DNA from: CAZFGK01 sp964518635
GTDB lineage: Bacteria; Zixibacteria; MSB-5A5; GN15; FEB-12
DNA: 64,000 bases
Assembly (NCBI GenBank): GCA_964518635.1
Contig: CAZFGK010000011.1
Coordinates: forward strand, 1-64,000
Reading direction: 5' to 3'
Both the position numbers and the translations under genes were made by a program. This document shows, piece after piece, positions 7,542-15,769 of the stretch. The notes below the pieces were generated by a model. That model was not told the origin of the DNA. It did no database searches and worked only from the letters and a program-made list of their open reading frames with translations. Each line of letters opens with the position of its first letter. Position 1 is the first letter of the stretch.

Positions 7542-7943
7542 ATGAGCATGACTGATCCGATTGCGGATCTTCTCACTCGAATCCGTAATGGAGCCAAGGC
7601 CAAGAAGCCAGCGATAGATGTTCCTGCTTCCAACATGAAGCGGGCCATTGTCCGGATTCTGATAGAACACCGCTATGTCCGCGACTTCGTGGAGATTCCG
7701 GATGGACGGCAGGGGATCCTGCGTATCTATCTACGCTACAGCCGTGGCGACATCTCGGTGATTCGAGGCATTGAGCGTATCTCACGCCCCGGTCTTCGAC
7801 AGTATGTCGACGCCGAAGCGGTACGACGCTCGATCTACTTTAACCGTGGCCTGGCCATCCTCTCGACTTCGTCGGGATTGATGACCAACCATGATGCCGC
7901 GCAGCAACACATCGGCGGGGAATTACTCCTGCGCTGCTGGTAA
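7542..7943 (+). CDS. rpsH: 30S ribosomal protein S8 (uS8)
   Basis: 133 aa, normal length. S8 is a primary 16S rRNA binder in the central domain and, in enterobacteria, the translational repressor of the spc operon. MSMTDPIADLLTRIRNG is diagnostic, and the C-terminal half carries the conserved LSTSSGLMTN loop and GGELL near the end. It is 14 bp after rpsN. Whether it autoregulates here cannot be judged, because the usual L5-leader target is not evident. Confidence 0.96.
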   Translation: MSMTDPIADLLTRIRNGAKAKKPAIDVPASNMKRAIVRILIEHRYVRDFVEIPDGRQGILRIYLRYSRGDISVIRGIERISRPGLRQYVDAEAVRRSIYFNRGLAILSTSSGLMTNHDAAQQHIGGELLLRCW

Positions 7944-7981
7944 TGCGCTGATTTGAGAAACAGGAAACGACGAGAACAAGT

Positions 7982-8524
7982 ATGTCACGCGTAGGTAAAC
8001 AGCCCATCGTTATCCCGGCAAAGACGAAAGTCGATGTGAAGGGTTCAGTTGTGACGGTGCAGGGTCCGAAAGGATCACTCACTCAGAAAGTTCACTCTGA
8101 TATCACCGTTGCAGTGAACGGGAATGAAGTGCTCGTCACCCGTCCCGGTGATGGCAAAGATCATCGCTCCCTGCACGGACTTACTCGTGCCCTGGTGCAG
8201 AACATGGTCACCGGTGTGAATGATGGCTACACTCGTGAGCTTGAAATTATCGGCGTCGGTTATCGCGCTGAGCTCAAAGGGAAGTTCATTCAGTTTAATC
8301 TTGGTTACTCCCACGTGATTCATTTTCTGCCCCCAGAAGGCATTACGATGAGTTACGAACAAAAAGAGAACCGCGTAAAGATCTCCGGTATCGACAAGCA
8401 GCTTGTCGGACAGGTGGCCGCAAAAATTCGTTCGTTCCGTAAGCCGGAGCCATACAAAGGTAAAGGCGTTCGCTATGTTGGCGAGCAGGTTCGTCAGAAA
8501 GAAGGAAAGACAGCCGGTAAGTAG
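7982..8524 (+). CDS. rplF: 50S ribosomal protein L6 (uL6)
   Basis: 180 aa, normal length. L6 lies at the base of the L7/L12 stalk near the sarcin-ricin loop. It begins MSRVGKQPIVIPAKTKVDVK and contains the paired beta-alpha repeats with ELEIIGVGYRAELKG (about residues 82-96) and the C-terminal KPEPYKGKGVRY motif. It lies between rpsH (38 bp) and rplR (33 bp) in classical order. Confidence 0.97.
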   Translation: MSRVGKQPIVIPAKTKVDVKGSVVTVQGPKGSLTQKVHSDITVAVNGNEVLVTRPGDGKDHRSLHGLTRALVQNMVTGVNDGYTRELEIIGVGYRAELKGKFIQFNLGYSHVIHFLPPEGITMSYEQKENRVKISGIDKQLVGQVAAKIRSFRKPEPYKGKGVRYVGEQVRQKEGKTAGK

Positions 8525-8557
8525 CGTAGTGCTGCGAACCACTGAGGATCAAGAGCT

Positions 8558-8932
8558 ATGGCTGATAAGAATATTGTCAAAAGCGAAAAGTCTGAACGTC
8601 GCCGTCGTCGTACCCGTGGCAAAGTCTTCGGAACTGCGACTCGCCCACGTCTGACCGTGACAAAGTCACTGAAAAACGTGACGGCGCAGGTGATCGATGA
8701 CGAAAAGGGTGTGACCCTGATTGGTCTGACCTCACTTTCGAAAGAGATCGCGTCGACCGTCGGAAAAGAGGACACCAAGACCGTTATTGCAGGCAAGCTC
8801 GGCAAGAAGATCGCCGAAATGGCCAAGGCAAAAGGGATCCAGCAGGTGGTCTTTGACAGAAATCATCATCGCTATCACGGACGCATCAAGGCAGTAGCCG
8901 ACGGTGCTCGTGAGGGTGGATTGCAGTTCTAG
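8558..8932 (+). CDS. rplR: 50S ribosomal protein L18 (uL18)
   Basis: 124 aa, slightly long because of a basic N-terminal stretch (KSEKSERRRRRTRGKVFGT). L18 binds 5S rRNA and carries it into the central protuberance with L5. The core RPRLTVTKSLKNVTAQVIDD and the C-terminal FDRNHHRYHGRIKAVADGAR are typical. ATG 8558 follows GAGGATCAAGAGCT. It precedes rpsE by 39 bp. Confidence 0.96.
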   Translation: MADKNIVKSEKSERRRRRTRGKVFGTATRPRLTVTKSLKNVTAQVIDDEKGVTLIGLTSLSKEIASTVGKEDTKTVIAGKLGKKIAEMAKAKGIQQVVFDRNHHRYHGRIKAVADGAREGGLQF

Positions 8933-8971
8933 TACTGCTCACGATACGATTGGCATAACAGGAATCGATGC

Positions 8972-9487
8972 ATGGAAAATTCTGAGTTTCAGGAAAAGGT
9001 CATTGCGGTCAACCGAGTGGCCAAAGTAGTCAAAGGCGGACGTCGCTTCAGCTTCACCGCACTGGTGACAGTTGGTGACCGGAATGGTCGCGTTGGCGTT
9101 GGTCTTGGCAAAGCGGCGGAAGTCTCCGATGCGATTCGCAAAGGAACCGAAGCTGCGCGTCGTTCTATGGTGAAAGTCAATCTCCAGCATGGTACGATTC
9201 CGCACAACGTGCATGGTGTCTATGGTGCCTCGACCGTCGTGATGCGTCCTGCATCCCCGGGTACCGGTGTGATCGCCGGTGGCGCCGTACGTGCGGTCAT
9301 CGAATCACTCGGTGTTCAGGATATCCTTTGCAAAGTGCTCGGCAGCCGTAATCCGTTCAATGTCGTGAAAGCGACTTTCGACGGGCTCGGTCAGTTGCGC
9401 ACCAAGCAGCAGGAACTGCAGTTCCGTGAGGTAGTCTCTGTTGCTGCACCGGCACCGACGACCACGAATCCTCCGGTGAACGGATAA
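8972..9487 (+). CDS. rpsE: 30S ribosomal protein S5 (uS5)
   Basis: 171 aa, within the normal range. S5 acts in mRNA entry and decoding fidelity together with S3 and S4. The N-terminal double-stranded RNA-binding-like domain is clear (VIAVNRVAKVVKGGRRFSFT, then GRVGVGLGKAAEV), and the C-terminal domain contains PGTGVIAGGAVRAVIE and the conserved GSRNPFNVVKAT. A short Ala/Pro/Thr-rich end follows residue 155. Followed by rpmD 12 bp later. Confidence 0.97.
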   Translation: MENSEFQEKVIAVNRVAKVVKGGRRFSFTALVTVGDRNGRVGVGLGKAAEVSDAIRKGTEAARRSMVKVNLQHGTIPHNVHGVYGASTVVMRPASPGTGVIAGGAVRAVIESLGVQDILCKVLGSRNPFNVVKATFDGLGQLRTKQQELQFREVVSVAAPAPTTTNPPVNG

Positions 9488-9499
9488 GGGTTTACAAAA

Positions 9500-9682
9500 A
9501 TGGGTAAGCTGAAAGTTACACAGATACGCTCCACGATAGAACGTCTTGAAGCTCAGAAGCGCACGATTGAGGCACTTGGGCTTGGCAAGATTCGACGCAG
9601 CGTCATACATACCGACACTCCCCAGATTCGCGGCATGATTCGTGCCGTCTCGCATCTGGTCACTGTCGAGGAAGTGAAATAG
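9500..9682 (+). CDS. rpmD: 50S ribosomal protein L30 (uL30)
   Basis: 60 aa, the standard size of this small 50S protein. LKVTQIRSTIERLEAQKRTI and the core RSVIHTDTPQIRGMIRAVSH match the family. Its presence between rpsE and rplO is usual, although L30 is absent from some bacterial lineages. rplO starts 5 bp downstream, so coupling is likely. Confidence 0.95.
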   Translation: MGKLKVTQIRSTIERLEAQKRTIEALGLGKIRRSVIHTDTPQIRGMIRAVSHLVTVEEVK

Positions 9683-9687
9683 TCCAG

Positions 9688-10137
9688 ATGGCATTGAATC
9701 TTCATACCCTCCGGCCGACTCCTGGCTCGAAGAAAAATCGTAAACGAATCGGTCGTGGTGCTGGCTCCGGCATGGGTGAAACCTCCGGCAAAGGGCACAA
9801 AGGACAGACCGCTCGTTCCGGTGGACATCGTAAGTACGGCAACGAAGGTGGCCAGATGCCGCTCTATCGTCGTTTGCCGAAGTATGGCTTCACCAATCAG
9901 TTTCGCGTTGAATATCAGGTCGTAAATGTTTCTGATCTTGAAACATGTGAAACGACTGAAATCACCCCGGAAGTGCTTAAGCGTTTCCGCTTGATTCGCT
10001 CCACTCGCAAGCCGGTGAAATTGCTCGGTAATGGTGCCATCGCCAAGGCGATCACTGTCAAACTCGCTGCCTTCTCAAAATCGGCTATTCAGAAAGTTGA
10101 GGCCGCAGGAGGCAAGACCGAGGTCGTTCCGTGCTAA
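9688..10137 (+). CDS. rplO: 50S ribosomal protein L15 (uL15)
   Basis: 149 aa, normal length. L15 is a late-assembly 50S protein with an extended glycine-rich N-terminus. The GRGAGSGMGETSGKGHKGQT block near residue 27 is the signature, and GGQMPLYRRLPKYGF follows. The C-terminal globular domain ends AAGGKTEVVPC. Its last seven bases (GTGCTAA) overlap the secY GTG start. Confidence 0.97.
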   Translation: MALNLHTLRPTPGSKKNRKRIGRGAGSGMGETSGKGHKGQTARSGGHRKYGNEGGQMPLYRRLPKYGFTNQFRVEYQVVNVSDLETCETTEITPEVLKRFRLIRSTRKPVKLLGNGAIAKAITVKLAAFSKSAIQKVEAAGGKTEVVPC

Positions 10138-11438
10138 AGACGTTCGCCGATATTTTCAAGATCGAAGAACTCCGAAACAAAATCTTCTTCACTCTCGCCA
10201 TGTTGGTGGTCTACCGAGTTGGTGGTTCTGTCCCGACACCCGGAGTGGATGGAACCGTCCTTGCCTCGGCACTCTCCTCGCAGTCCCTCTTCGGACTGCT
10301 TGACCTGTTTGTCGGAGGGAATTTTTCGAAAGCATCGATTTTCGCGCTTTCGATCATGCCCTACATCTCCGCCTCCATTATGCTGCAGTTACTCGGTGCC
10401 ATTGTGCCGACGTTGCAGCGTCTCCAGCGTGAAGGGGAAGAGGGGCGTCGTCGCATCAATCAGTACACACGTTATCTGACCGTGATCATCGCCGCATTGC
10501 AAGCGTGGGGTACTGCCGGATTTCTGTTTTCACTCTCATCAAATGGAGTGCAGGCGGTACAGATGCCGGCCTGGCAATTTATCCCACTGACTATTATTAC
10601 CTTCACCTGTGGCACGATCTTCGTGATGTGGCTCGGTGAGCAGATCACGCAGTATGGTATCGGCAACGGTATCTCGCTGATTATCTTCGTCGGTATTATC
10701 GCCGGATTCCCTGATGCAGTCATTCAGGAGATTCAACTACTCCTGTCTGGTTCACAACAGATTTGGGTCGCGCTGCTACTCGTTGCCCTGATGTTGTTGG
10801 TGATTGCTGCGGTGGTCATGATCACTCGTGCCCAGCGACGTATTCCAGTGCAATACCCACGTCGTCAAGTCGGACGACGCATGCTCGGTGGTGGTACCAC
10901 CCATCTTCCGCTCTCATTTAACTCGGCTGGTGTCATACCGATTATTTTCGCACAGTCGATCATGTTCCTGCCGTCAACCCTTGCGCAGTTCTTCCCGAAT
11001 GTTGACTGGGTCCAGAATTTTGCCACTGATCACTTTGCTCCCGGCGGATTCTGGTATTCGATTGTCTATACCCTGATCATTATCTTCTTCGCCTATTTCT
11101 ACACCGCGATTGTCTTCAATCCGATGGAAATCGCAGACAATATGCGTAAGAATGGCGGCTTCATCCCCGGTGTACGTCCCGGTAAAAATACTGCGGACTA
11201 TATCGAAGGGGTGCTCTCACGTATCACTCTTCCGGGTGCCATCTTCTTCGCTGCCATTGCAGTGTTGCCGTGGGTGCTCGTCGGTTCATTTAAGATCAGC
11301 TATTTCTTCGGCGGCACCGGACTACTTATTGTTGTCGGTGTGTGCTTAGATACGATTCAACAGATCGAGGGGCATCTGCTGATGAGGCATTATGATGGAT
11401 TCGTGAAGAAGGGGCGCATTCGCGGGAGGTCGATGTAG
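10131..11438 (+). CDS. secY: Protein translocase subunit SecY
   Basis: 435 aa, normal length. SecY is the channel of the general secretion translocon in the inner membrane, with SecE and SecG. About ten hydrophobic helices are present. Conserved features include EELRNKIFFTLAMLVVYRVG, the plug-region loop with VGGNFSKASIFALSIMPYIS, YPRRQVGRR in a cytosolic loop, and the loop GGFIPGVRPGKNT before TM9. GTG 10131 overlaps the end of rplO, and GGAGG at about 10108-10112 lies somewhat far upstream. Placement between rplO and adk is classical. Confidence 0.97.
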   Translation: MLKTFADIFKIEELRNKIFFTLAMLVVYRVGGSVPTPGVDGTVLASALSSQSLFGLLDLFVGGNFSKASIFALSIMPYISASIMLQLLGAIVPTLQRLQREGEEGRRRINQYTRYLTVIIAALQAWGTAGFLFSLSSNGVQAVQMPAWQFIPLTIITFTCGTIFVMWLGEQITQYGIGNGISLIIFVGIIAGFPDAVIQEIQLLLSGSQQIWVALLLVALMLLVIAAVVMITRAQRRIPVQYPRRQVGRRMLGGGTTHLPLSFNSAGVIPIIFAQSIMFLPSTLAQFFPNVDWVQNFATDHFAPGGFWYSIVYTLIIIFFAYFYTAIVFNPMEIADNMRKNGGFIPGVRPGKNTADYIEGVLSRITLPGAIFFAAIAVLPWVLVGSFKISYFFGGTGLLIVVGVCLDTIQQIEGHLLMRHYDGFVKKGRIRGRSM

Positions 11439-11440
11439 GC

Positions 11441-12091
11441 GTGAATGTAGTCTTCCTGGGGCCACCCGGATCAGGGAAAGGAACCCAGGCCGCGCGCCTT
11501 GCACAACGTCTCGGATTGCTCCACCTCTCAACTGGAGAGCTGCTTCGAGACGAAGTTCGTCGCCAGACTCCCTTTGGGGTGCAGGTTCAGTCCTATATGT
11601 CAGGTGGGGAACTCGTCCCTGATGACCTTATTGTCAGTATGATAGAATCACGTATCCGATCAGGTGGCATGGCTCACGGAGTCATCTTAGATGGCTTTCC
11701 GCGCACCATTCCGCAGGCCGAAAAATTGCGGGATCGCTTCTCCAAACAGGGATTGGCGATTCATCGGGCGATTCTTTTGAAAGTTTCTGACGACGAAATT
11801 GTGAAACGACTCTCCGGCAGATGGTTTTGCCCAAACTGCCAGAGTGGATACAACTATCCGACACAGTCTCCGAAAATTGCCGGAGTCTGTGACAAGTGCG
11901 CTTCTAATCTGGCCCGACGTGCTGATGATGAAGAATCAGTGGTGCGGCATCGATTGACGGTCTACAAGACCCAGACGCAACCGATTGAGCAGTTTTATCG
12001 CACCGAAGGGCTTCTGACTGAAGTACCAGCGGAAGTGAACCCGGATATACTCACCGAGACACTTCACGACCTGCTCAAGGGTGCGGCGTGA
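11441..12091 (+). CDS. adk: Adenylate kinase (zinc-containing LID)
   Basis: 216 aa. Catalyses AMP + ATP to 2 ADP in the cytoplasm. The P-loop GPPGSGKGTQA (residues 7-17), the DGFPRT motif near residue 84, and a LID domain with four cysteines (CPNC near 128-131 and CDKC about 19 residues on) are visible. The cysteine set indicates the zinc-binding type common outside enterobacteria. GTG 11441 lies 2 bp after secY, with GGGAGG upstream. It overlaps map by four bases (GTGA). Confidence 0.97.
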   Translation: MNVVFLGPPGSGKGTQAARLAQRLGLLHLSTGELLRDEVRRQTPFGVQVQSYMSGGELVPDDLIVSMIESRIRSGGMAHGVILDGFPRTIPQAEKLRDRFSKQGLAIHRAILLKVSDDEIVKRLSGRWFCPNCQSGYNYPTQSPKIAGVCDKCASNLARRADDEESVVRHRLTVYKTQTQPIEQFYRTEGLLTEVPAEVNPDILTETLHDLLKGAA

Positions 12092-12834
12092 TACAGCTTA
12101 AGACCGCTGAAGAGATCGAAATCATGCGCAAAGCGGGACGAGTGGTCTCGCAGACGCTTGATGAAGTCGGCAGACATCTTCGACCGGGGATTACCACCGC
12201 CGCCCTCGACAAACTCGCTGATGAGTTTCTGAATGATCATGGAGCGATTCCGGCATTCAAGAACTATCAGGGGTATCCGGCGGCGACCTGCATCTCGGTC
12301 AATGATGAAGTCGTGCACGGGATTCCGGGGAAGCGTGTCCTCAAAGAAGGGGATGTGGTCTCGGTCGATATCGGCTCGATTGTTGAAAATTACTATGGAG
12401 ATTCGGCCCGAACCTTCGCAATTGGCGAAATAGATGCAGAAAAGTCACGGTTATTGAAAGTAACCTACGAATCACTGCTCGCCGGTATTGACAAGGCACG
12501 TCCGGGTAATAAATTGGGGGTCCTTTCTTCGGCCGTACAAAAGATTGCAGAAGAACAGGGCTTCGGGGTGGTACGTCAGCTTGTCGGTCACGGGATTGGC
12601 AGGAAAATGCACGAAGAACCACAGGTGCCCAATTACGGTCGCCCATCTGACGGCCCGCTCCTCAAGGCGGGAATGGTACTGGCAATCGAACCGATGATCA
12701 ATCTCGGCACTCCGGAAGTGAAGACACTGCCGGATGGCTGGACGATTGTCACCGCGGACGGACAGTGCTCAGCACACTTTGAACATACCGTGGCCATTAC
12801 GGAAAATGGTCCGGAGATTTTGACACTGAGTTAA
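12088..12834 (+). CDS. map: Methionine aminopeptidase, type I
   Basis: 248 aa. Removes the initiator methionine from nascent proteins, working at the ribosome. The pita-bread fold ligands can be traced: VNDEVVHGIPG, the aspartate pair in SVDIGSIVENYYGDSARTF, the histidine in VGHGIGRKMHEEP, and the glutamates in LAIEPM and AHFEHTVAIT. It lacks the N-terminal zinc or SH3 extension of longer MetAPs. GTG 12088 overlaps the adk stop. The adk-map-infA-rpmJ order is widely conserved. Confidence 0.97.
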   Translation: MIQLKTAEEIEIMRKAGRVVSQTLDEVGRHLRPGITTAALDKLADEFLNDHGAIPAFKNYQGYPAATCISVNDEVVHGIPGKRVLKEGDVVSVDIGSIVENYYGDSARTFAIGEIDAEKSRLLKVTYESLLAGIDKARPGNKLGVLSSAVQKIAEEQGFGVVRQLVGHGIGRKMHEEPQVPNYGRPSDGPLLKAGMVLAIEPMINLGTPEVKTLPDGWTIVTADGQCSAHFEHTVAITENGPEILTLS

Positions 12835-12841
12835 GGAGTGC

Positions 12842-13060
12842 ATGCCCAAAGAAGAGACCATTACCGTCGAAGGAAAAGTCATTGAGCCGTTGCCGAACGC
12901 GATGTTTCGGGTCGAGCTTGATAACAAACACGTGGTACTGGCTCATGTCTCGGGGAAGATGCGGATGAACTTCATCAAGATCCTGCCCGGAGACAAAGTC
13001 ACTCTCGAATTGTCCCCCTACGATCTGACCCGTGGTCGGATCACGTATCGGTACAAATAA
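12842..13060 (+). CDS. infA: Translation initiation factor IF-1
   Basis: 72 aa, the canonical length. IF-1 is a single S1/OB-fold protein that occupies the 30S A site during initiation. VIEPLPNAMFRVELDNKHVV and GDKVTLELSPYDLTRGRITY are signatures. ATG 12842 sits 7 bp after map, preceded by AAGGAG (12834-12839), a strong but close Shine-Dalgarno site. Followed by the tiny rpmJ. Confidence 0.97.
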   Translation: MPKEETITVEGKVIEPLPNAMFRVELDNKHVVLAHVSGKMRMNFIKILPGDKVTLELSPYDLTRGRITYRYK

Positions 13061-13111
13061 GAAGGCGAAGAAGAAAGTCGCTGCGGTATGACCGCAGTGT
13101 GAGGATTCGAT

Positions 13112-13228
13112 ATGAAAGTCAAATCGTCGGTTAAAAAGCGGTGTGAACACTGCAAAATCATTCGTCGCCGCGGGGTGCTGCGAGTGATCTGTGCCAAGAA
13201 CCCGAGTCATAAACAGCGCCAGGGCTAA
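13112..13228 (+). CDS. rpmJ: 50S ribosomal protein L36 (bL36), zinc type
   Basis: 38 aa, a gene easily missed because of its size. The reading MKVKSSVKKRCEHCKIIRRR continues to a C-terminus ending SHKQRQG. The zinc ligands Cys11, Cys14, Cys27 and His33 are all present (C+ form). L36 stabilises 23S rRNA near the GTPase centre. TGAGGA stands about 9 nt before the ATG. Position between infA and rpsM is the standard one. Confidence 0.96.
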   Translation: MKVKSSVKKRCEHCKIIRRRGVLRVICAKNPSHKQRQG

Positions 13229-13253
13229 GCCCTGAAGCTTAAGGAGTAGTTGC

Positions 13254-13640
13254 GTGGCCCGTATCGCCGGTGTCGATTTACCGCGAGAGAAACGTATCGA
13301 AGTTGGACTTCGCTATATCTATGGCATTGGCCCATTCACAGCGAGTAAGATTCTTTCGAAGACCGGAGTGAGCCCGGACACTCGTGTGAGTAAACTGACC
13401 GATGATGAGATTTCGAAGCTTCGAACCATCATCGAAAACGAACTGTCAGTTGAAGGTGCCCTTCGCTCACAAGTAACGATGAGCATCAAGCGTCTGATTG
13501 ATATCGGAAGCTATCGTGGCTTGCGTCACCGTCGCGGACTTCCGGTTCGAGGGCAGCGCACCAAGACCAATGCCCGTACCCGCAAGGGGCCACGTCGTGC
13601 AGTCGGCGGCCTGAACAAGAAGAAACCGGGCGCGAAATAA
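13254..13640 (+). CDS. rpsM: 30S ribosomal protein S13 (uS13)
   Basis: 128 aa, slightly longer than the 115-125 norm because of a basic end. S13 contacts P-site tRNA and bridges to the 50S subunit. ARIAGVDLPREKRIEVGLRY and the C-terminal RHRRGLPVRGQRTKTNARTR are diagnostic. GTG 13254 has AAGGAG at 13241-13246, 7 nt upstream. First gene of the alpha block (rpsM-rpsK-rpsD-rpoA-rplQ). Confidence 0.97.
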   Translation: MARIAGVDLPREKRIEVGLRYIYGIGPFTASKILSKTGVSPDTRVSKLTDDEISKLRTIIENELSVEGALRSQVTMSIKRLIDIGSYRGLRHRRGLPVRGQRTKTNARTRKGPRRAVGGLNKKKPGAK

Positions 13641-13680
13641 TTCGAGCCGAACGACGAAGCGAAACTGAGGTAGAAAATTC

Positions 13681-14076
13681 GTGGCTGAAGTAGTCAAAAA
13701 GAAACGTGCAAAAAAGCGCACCGGTCGTGTTGAAGCGAACGGCGTCGTCCATATACTTGCGACCTTCAACAATACCATCGTGACAGTGACTGATAGTATT
13801 GGTCGAACCATTTCATGGGGTTCGGCCGGCAAACAGGGATTCAAAGGATCCAAGAAATCGACTCCGTTCGCGGCGCAGACCGCGGCAGCAACGGCCGCGA
13901 AAGAGGCGATGGATCTGGGATTGCGAAAAGTGGAAGTCTGGGTCAAGGGACCGGGTTCTGGTCGTGAGGCAGCCGTGCGCTCTCTCTCGGCAACGGGACT
14001 TGAGGTTACGATGATCCGTGATGTCACCCCAATCGCTCACAACGGCTGTCGCGCACCAAAGCGTCGGCGAGTCTGA
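13681..14076 (+). CDS. rpsK: 30S ribosomal protein S11 (uS11)
   Basis: 131 aa, normal length. S11 lies on the 30S platform near the E site and the Shine-Dalgarno helix. HILATFNNTIVTVTDSIGRT and the C-terminal VTPIAHNGCRAPKRRRV are signatures. The N-terminus is lysine-rich (EVVKKKRAKKRTGR). GTG 13681 follows GAGGTAGAAAATTC. Followed 27 bp later by rpsD. Confidence 0.97.
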   Translation: MAEVVKKKRAKKRTGRVEANGVVHILATFNNTIVTVTDSIGRTISWGSAGKQGFKGSKKSTPFAAQTAAATAAKEAMDLGLRKVEVWVKGPGSGREAAVRSLSATGLEVTMIRDVTPIAHNGCRAPKRRRV

Positions 14077-14103
14077 TGATGATGTTGTTATCAAGGAGAG
14101 TAC

Positions 14104-14730
14104 ATGGCTCGCTATAGTGAAGCCGTCTGTAAGTTATGCCGCCGGGAAGGGGAGAAACTCTTCCTGAAAGGTTCACGTTGTCTGACCGACAAGTGTGCGA
14201 TTGAACGTCGCCCCTATGCTCCGGGACAGCACGGACAGAACATGCGCCGGAAAGTCTCTGACTACGGTCTGCAGTTACGTGAAAAGCAAAAAGTCCGTCG
14301 TATCTACGGCGTACTCGAAAAACAGTTCAGAAACTACTACCACAAGGCCGACCGTACGCTTGGCATCACCGGTGAAGAGCTGGTCATGTTCCTCGAGCGA
14401 CGACTGGACAATATTGTCTATCGTCTCGGTTTCGCCGCTTCCCGTAAGGCCGCACGTCAACTGGTGCGCCATCGCCATGTATTGGTCGGTGGACATACCG
14501 TTGACATTCCGTCCTATCAAGTGCGCCCGAAAGAGATCATCAAGATCAGAGATAATGCCAAAGGGATGGACACCATTCATGGTGCCCTGAAAATCGGTCG
14601 TGGTGAACAGTATGCCTGGCTGCGACTGAACAAGGCCGCCCTTGAAGGGGAACTTCTGGAACTGCCGAAGCGGAGCGATATTCCACTCACGGCTAACGAA
14701 CAACTCATTGTCGAATTGTATTCGAAGTAA
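14104..14730 (+). CDS. rpsD: 30S ribosomal protein S4 (uS4), zinc type
   Basis: 208 aa, normal length. S4 nucleates 30S assembly, has a role in mRNA helicase activity, and represses the alpha operon in some bacteria. Cys9, Cys12, Cys26 and Cys31 form a zinc site (CKLC ... CLTDKC), so this is the C+ form. The S4 RNA-binding domain follows (FLERRLDNIVYRLGFAASRK, about residues 98-117). ATG 14104 has AAGGAG at 14093-14098. Confidence 0.97.
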   Translation: MARYSEAVCKLCRREGEKLFLKGSRCLTDKCAIERRPYAPGQHGQNMRRKVSDYGLQLREKQKVRRIYGVLEKQFRNYYHKADRTLGITGEELVMFLERRLDNIVYRLGFAASRKAARQLVRHRHVLVGGHTVDIPSYQVRPKEIIKIRDNAKGMDTIHGALKIGRGEQYAWLRLNKAALEGELLELPKRSDIPLTANEQLIVELYSK

Positions 14731-14779
14731 CGCTTCCGACCACTGTGGTCAGAAGAGATAGCGTTTGAGGATGGTATCT

Positions 14780-15763
14780 ATGAAATGGAAGCCGCTCACG
14801 ATGCCGCGCGAGGTCGTCAATGACGTCTCCTCCGGCTCAAATCATTATTGTCGTTTCACCATCGAACCGCTGGAACGCGGATTCGGTGTGACCCTCGGAA
14901 ATAGTCTTCGTCGCGTTTTGCTCTCATCTATTCAGGGGAGCGCAGTCGTGTCGATACGTATTCGTGGCGCCCAGCATGAGTTTTCAACTCTGCCAGGTGT
15001 CTATGAAGATGTCACCAACATCGTGCTCAACCTCAAGCAGGTTGTGGTGCGTGCCCATACTGAAGAGATCAAGACCCTTCGCGTCAAGACCGCTCAAAAG
15101 GGGAAAGTCACCGCTGGCATGTTTATCGGTGATCCGAGCATCGAAGTGCTCAATCCTGATCATGTTATTTGCGAGTTGACCGAAGCGATCGATTTCGAAA
15201 TGGAAATAGATATCGATCATGGTCGCGGCTACAATCTGGCCGACATGAACAAACGACCAGATGCCCCCATCGGTACGGTCTTCATCGATTCACTTTTCTC
15301 ACCGGTTACCCGTGTGAGCTATCAGGTGGAAAATACGCGTGTCGGTCAGAAGACCGATTTCGACCGTCTCATTCTCGAAATTACGACCAACGGTGCCATT
15401 CGCCCCGAAGATTCTCTTTCCTTTGCCGCCAAGATCCTCAAGGATCATCTCCAGCTGTTCATTCACCTTGAAGAGCAGATTGTGGCAGACGAAGAAGGGC
15501 ATGAGGACGAAGAGGTCATGCGTATTCGTAACTTGCTCAAGACCCGTGTTGAAGAGCTTGAACTGTCCGTTCGTTCCTCGAATTGTTTGCGCGCTGCAAA
15601 CATTCAGAGTCTGGGCGAACTGGTCACCAAATCTGAATCTGAAATGCTGAAGTATCGCAACTTCGGACGTAAATCATTGAACGAAATCTCTGCCTTACTC
15701 GAGGATATGAATCTCGGCTTCGGCATGGATATCTCCAAGTTTATGGAGACAGTCCGAAAGTAG
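14780..15763 (+). CDS. rpoA: DNA-directed RNA polymerase alpha subunit
   Basis: 327 aa from ATG 14780. Alpha dimerises to start core-enzyme assembly (N-terminal domain), and its C-terminal domain binds UP elements and activators. The N-domain motif ERGFGVTLGNSLRRVLLSSI and the C-domain with two helix-hairpin-helix turns (LSVRSSNCLRAANIQSLGEL, then YRNFGRKSLNEI) are plain. In-frame TTG 14765 and ATG 14771 lie upstream, but TGAGG at 14766-14770 stands 9 nt before 14780 and abuts 14771, so 14780 is favoured. Confidence 0.97.
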   Translation: MKWKPLTMPREVVNDVSSGSNHYCRFTIEPLERGFGVTLGNSLRRVLLSSIQGSAVVSIRIRGAQHEFSTLPGVYEDVTNIVLNLKQVVVRAHTEEIKTLRVKTAQKGKVTAGMFIGDPSIEVLNPDHVICELTEAIDFEMEIDIDHGRGYNLADMNKRPDAPIGTVFIDSLFSPVTRVSYQVENTRVGQKTDFDRLILEITTNGAIRPEDSLSFAAKILKDHLQLFIHLEEQIVADEEGHEDEEVMRIRNLLKTRVEELELSVRSSNCLRAANIQSLGELVTKSESEMLKYRNFGRKSLNEISALLEDMNLGFGMDISKFMETVRK

Positions 15764-15769
15764 GCAGCC

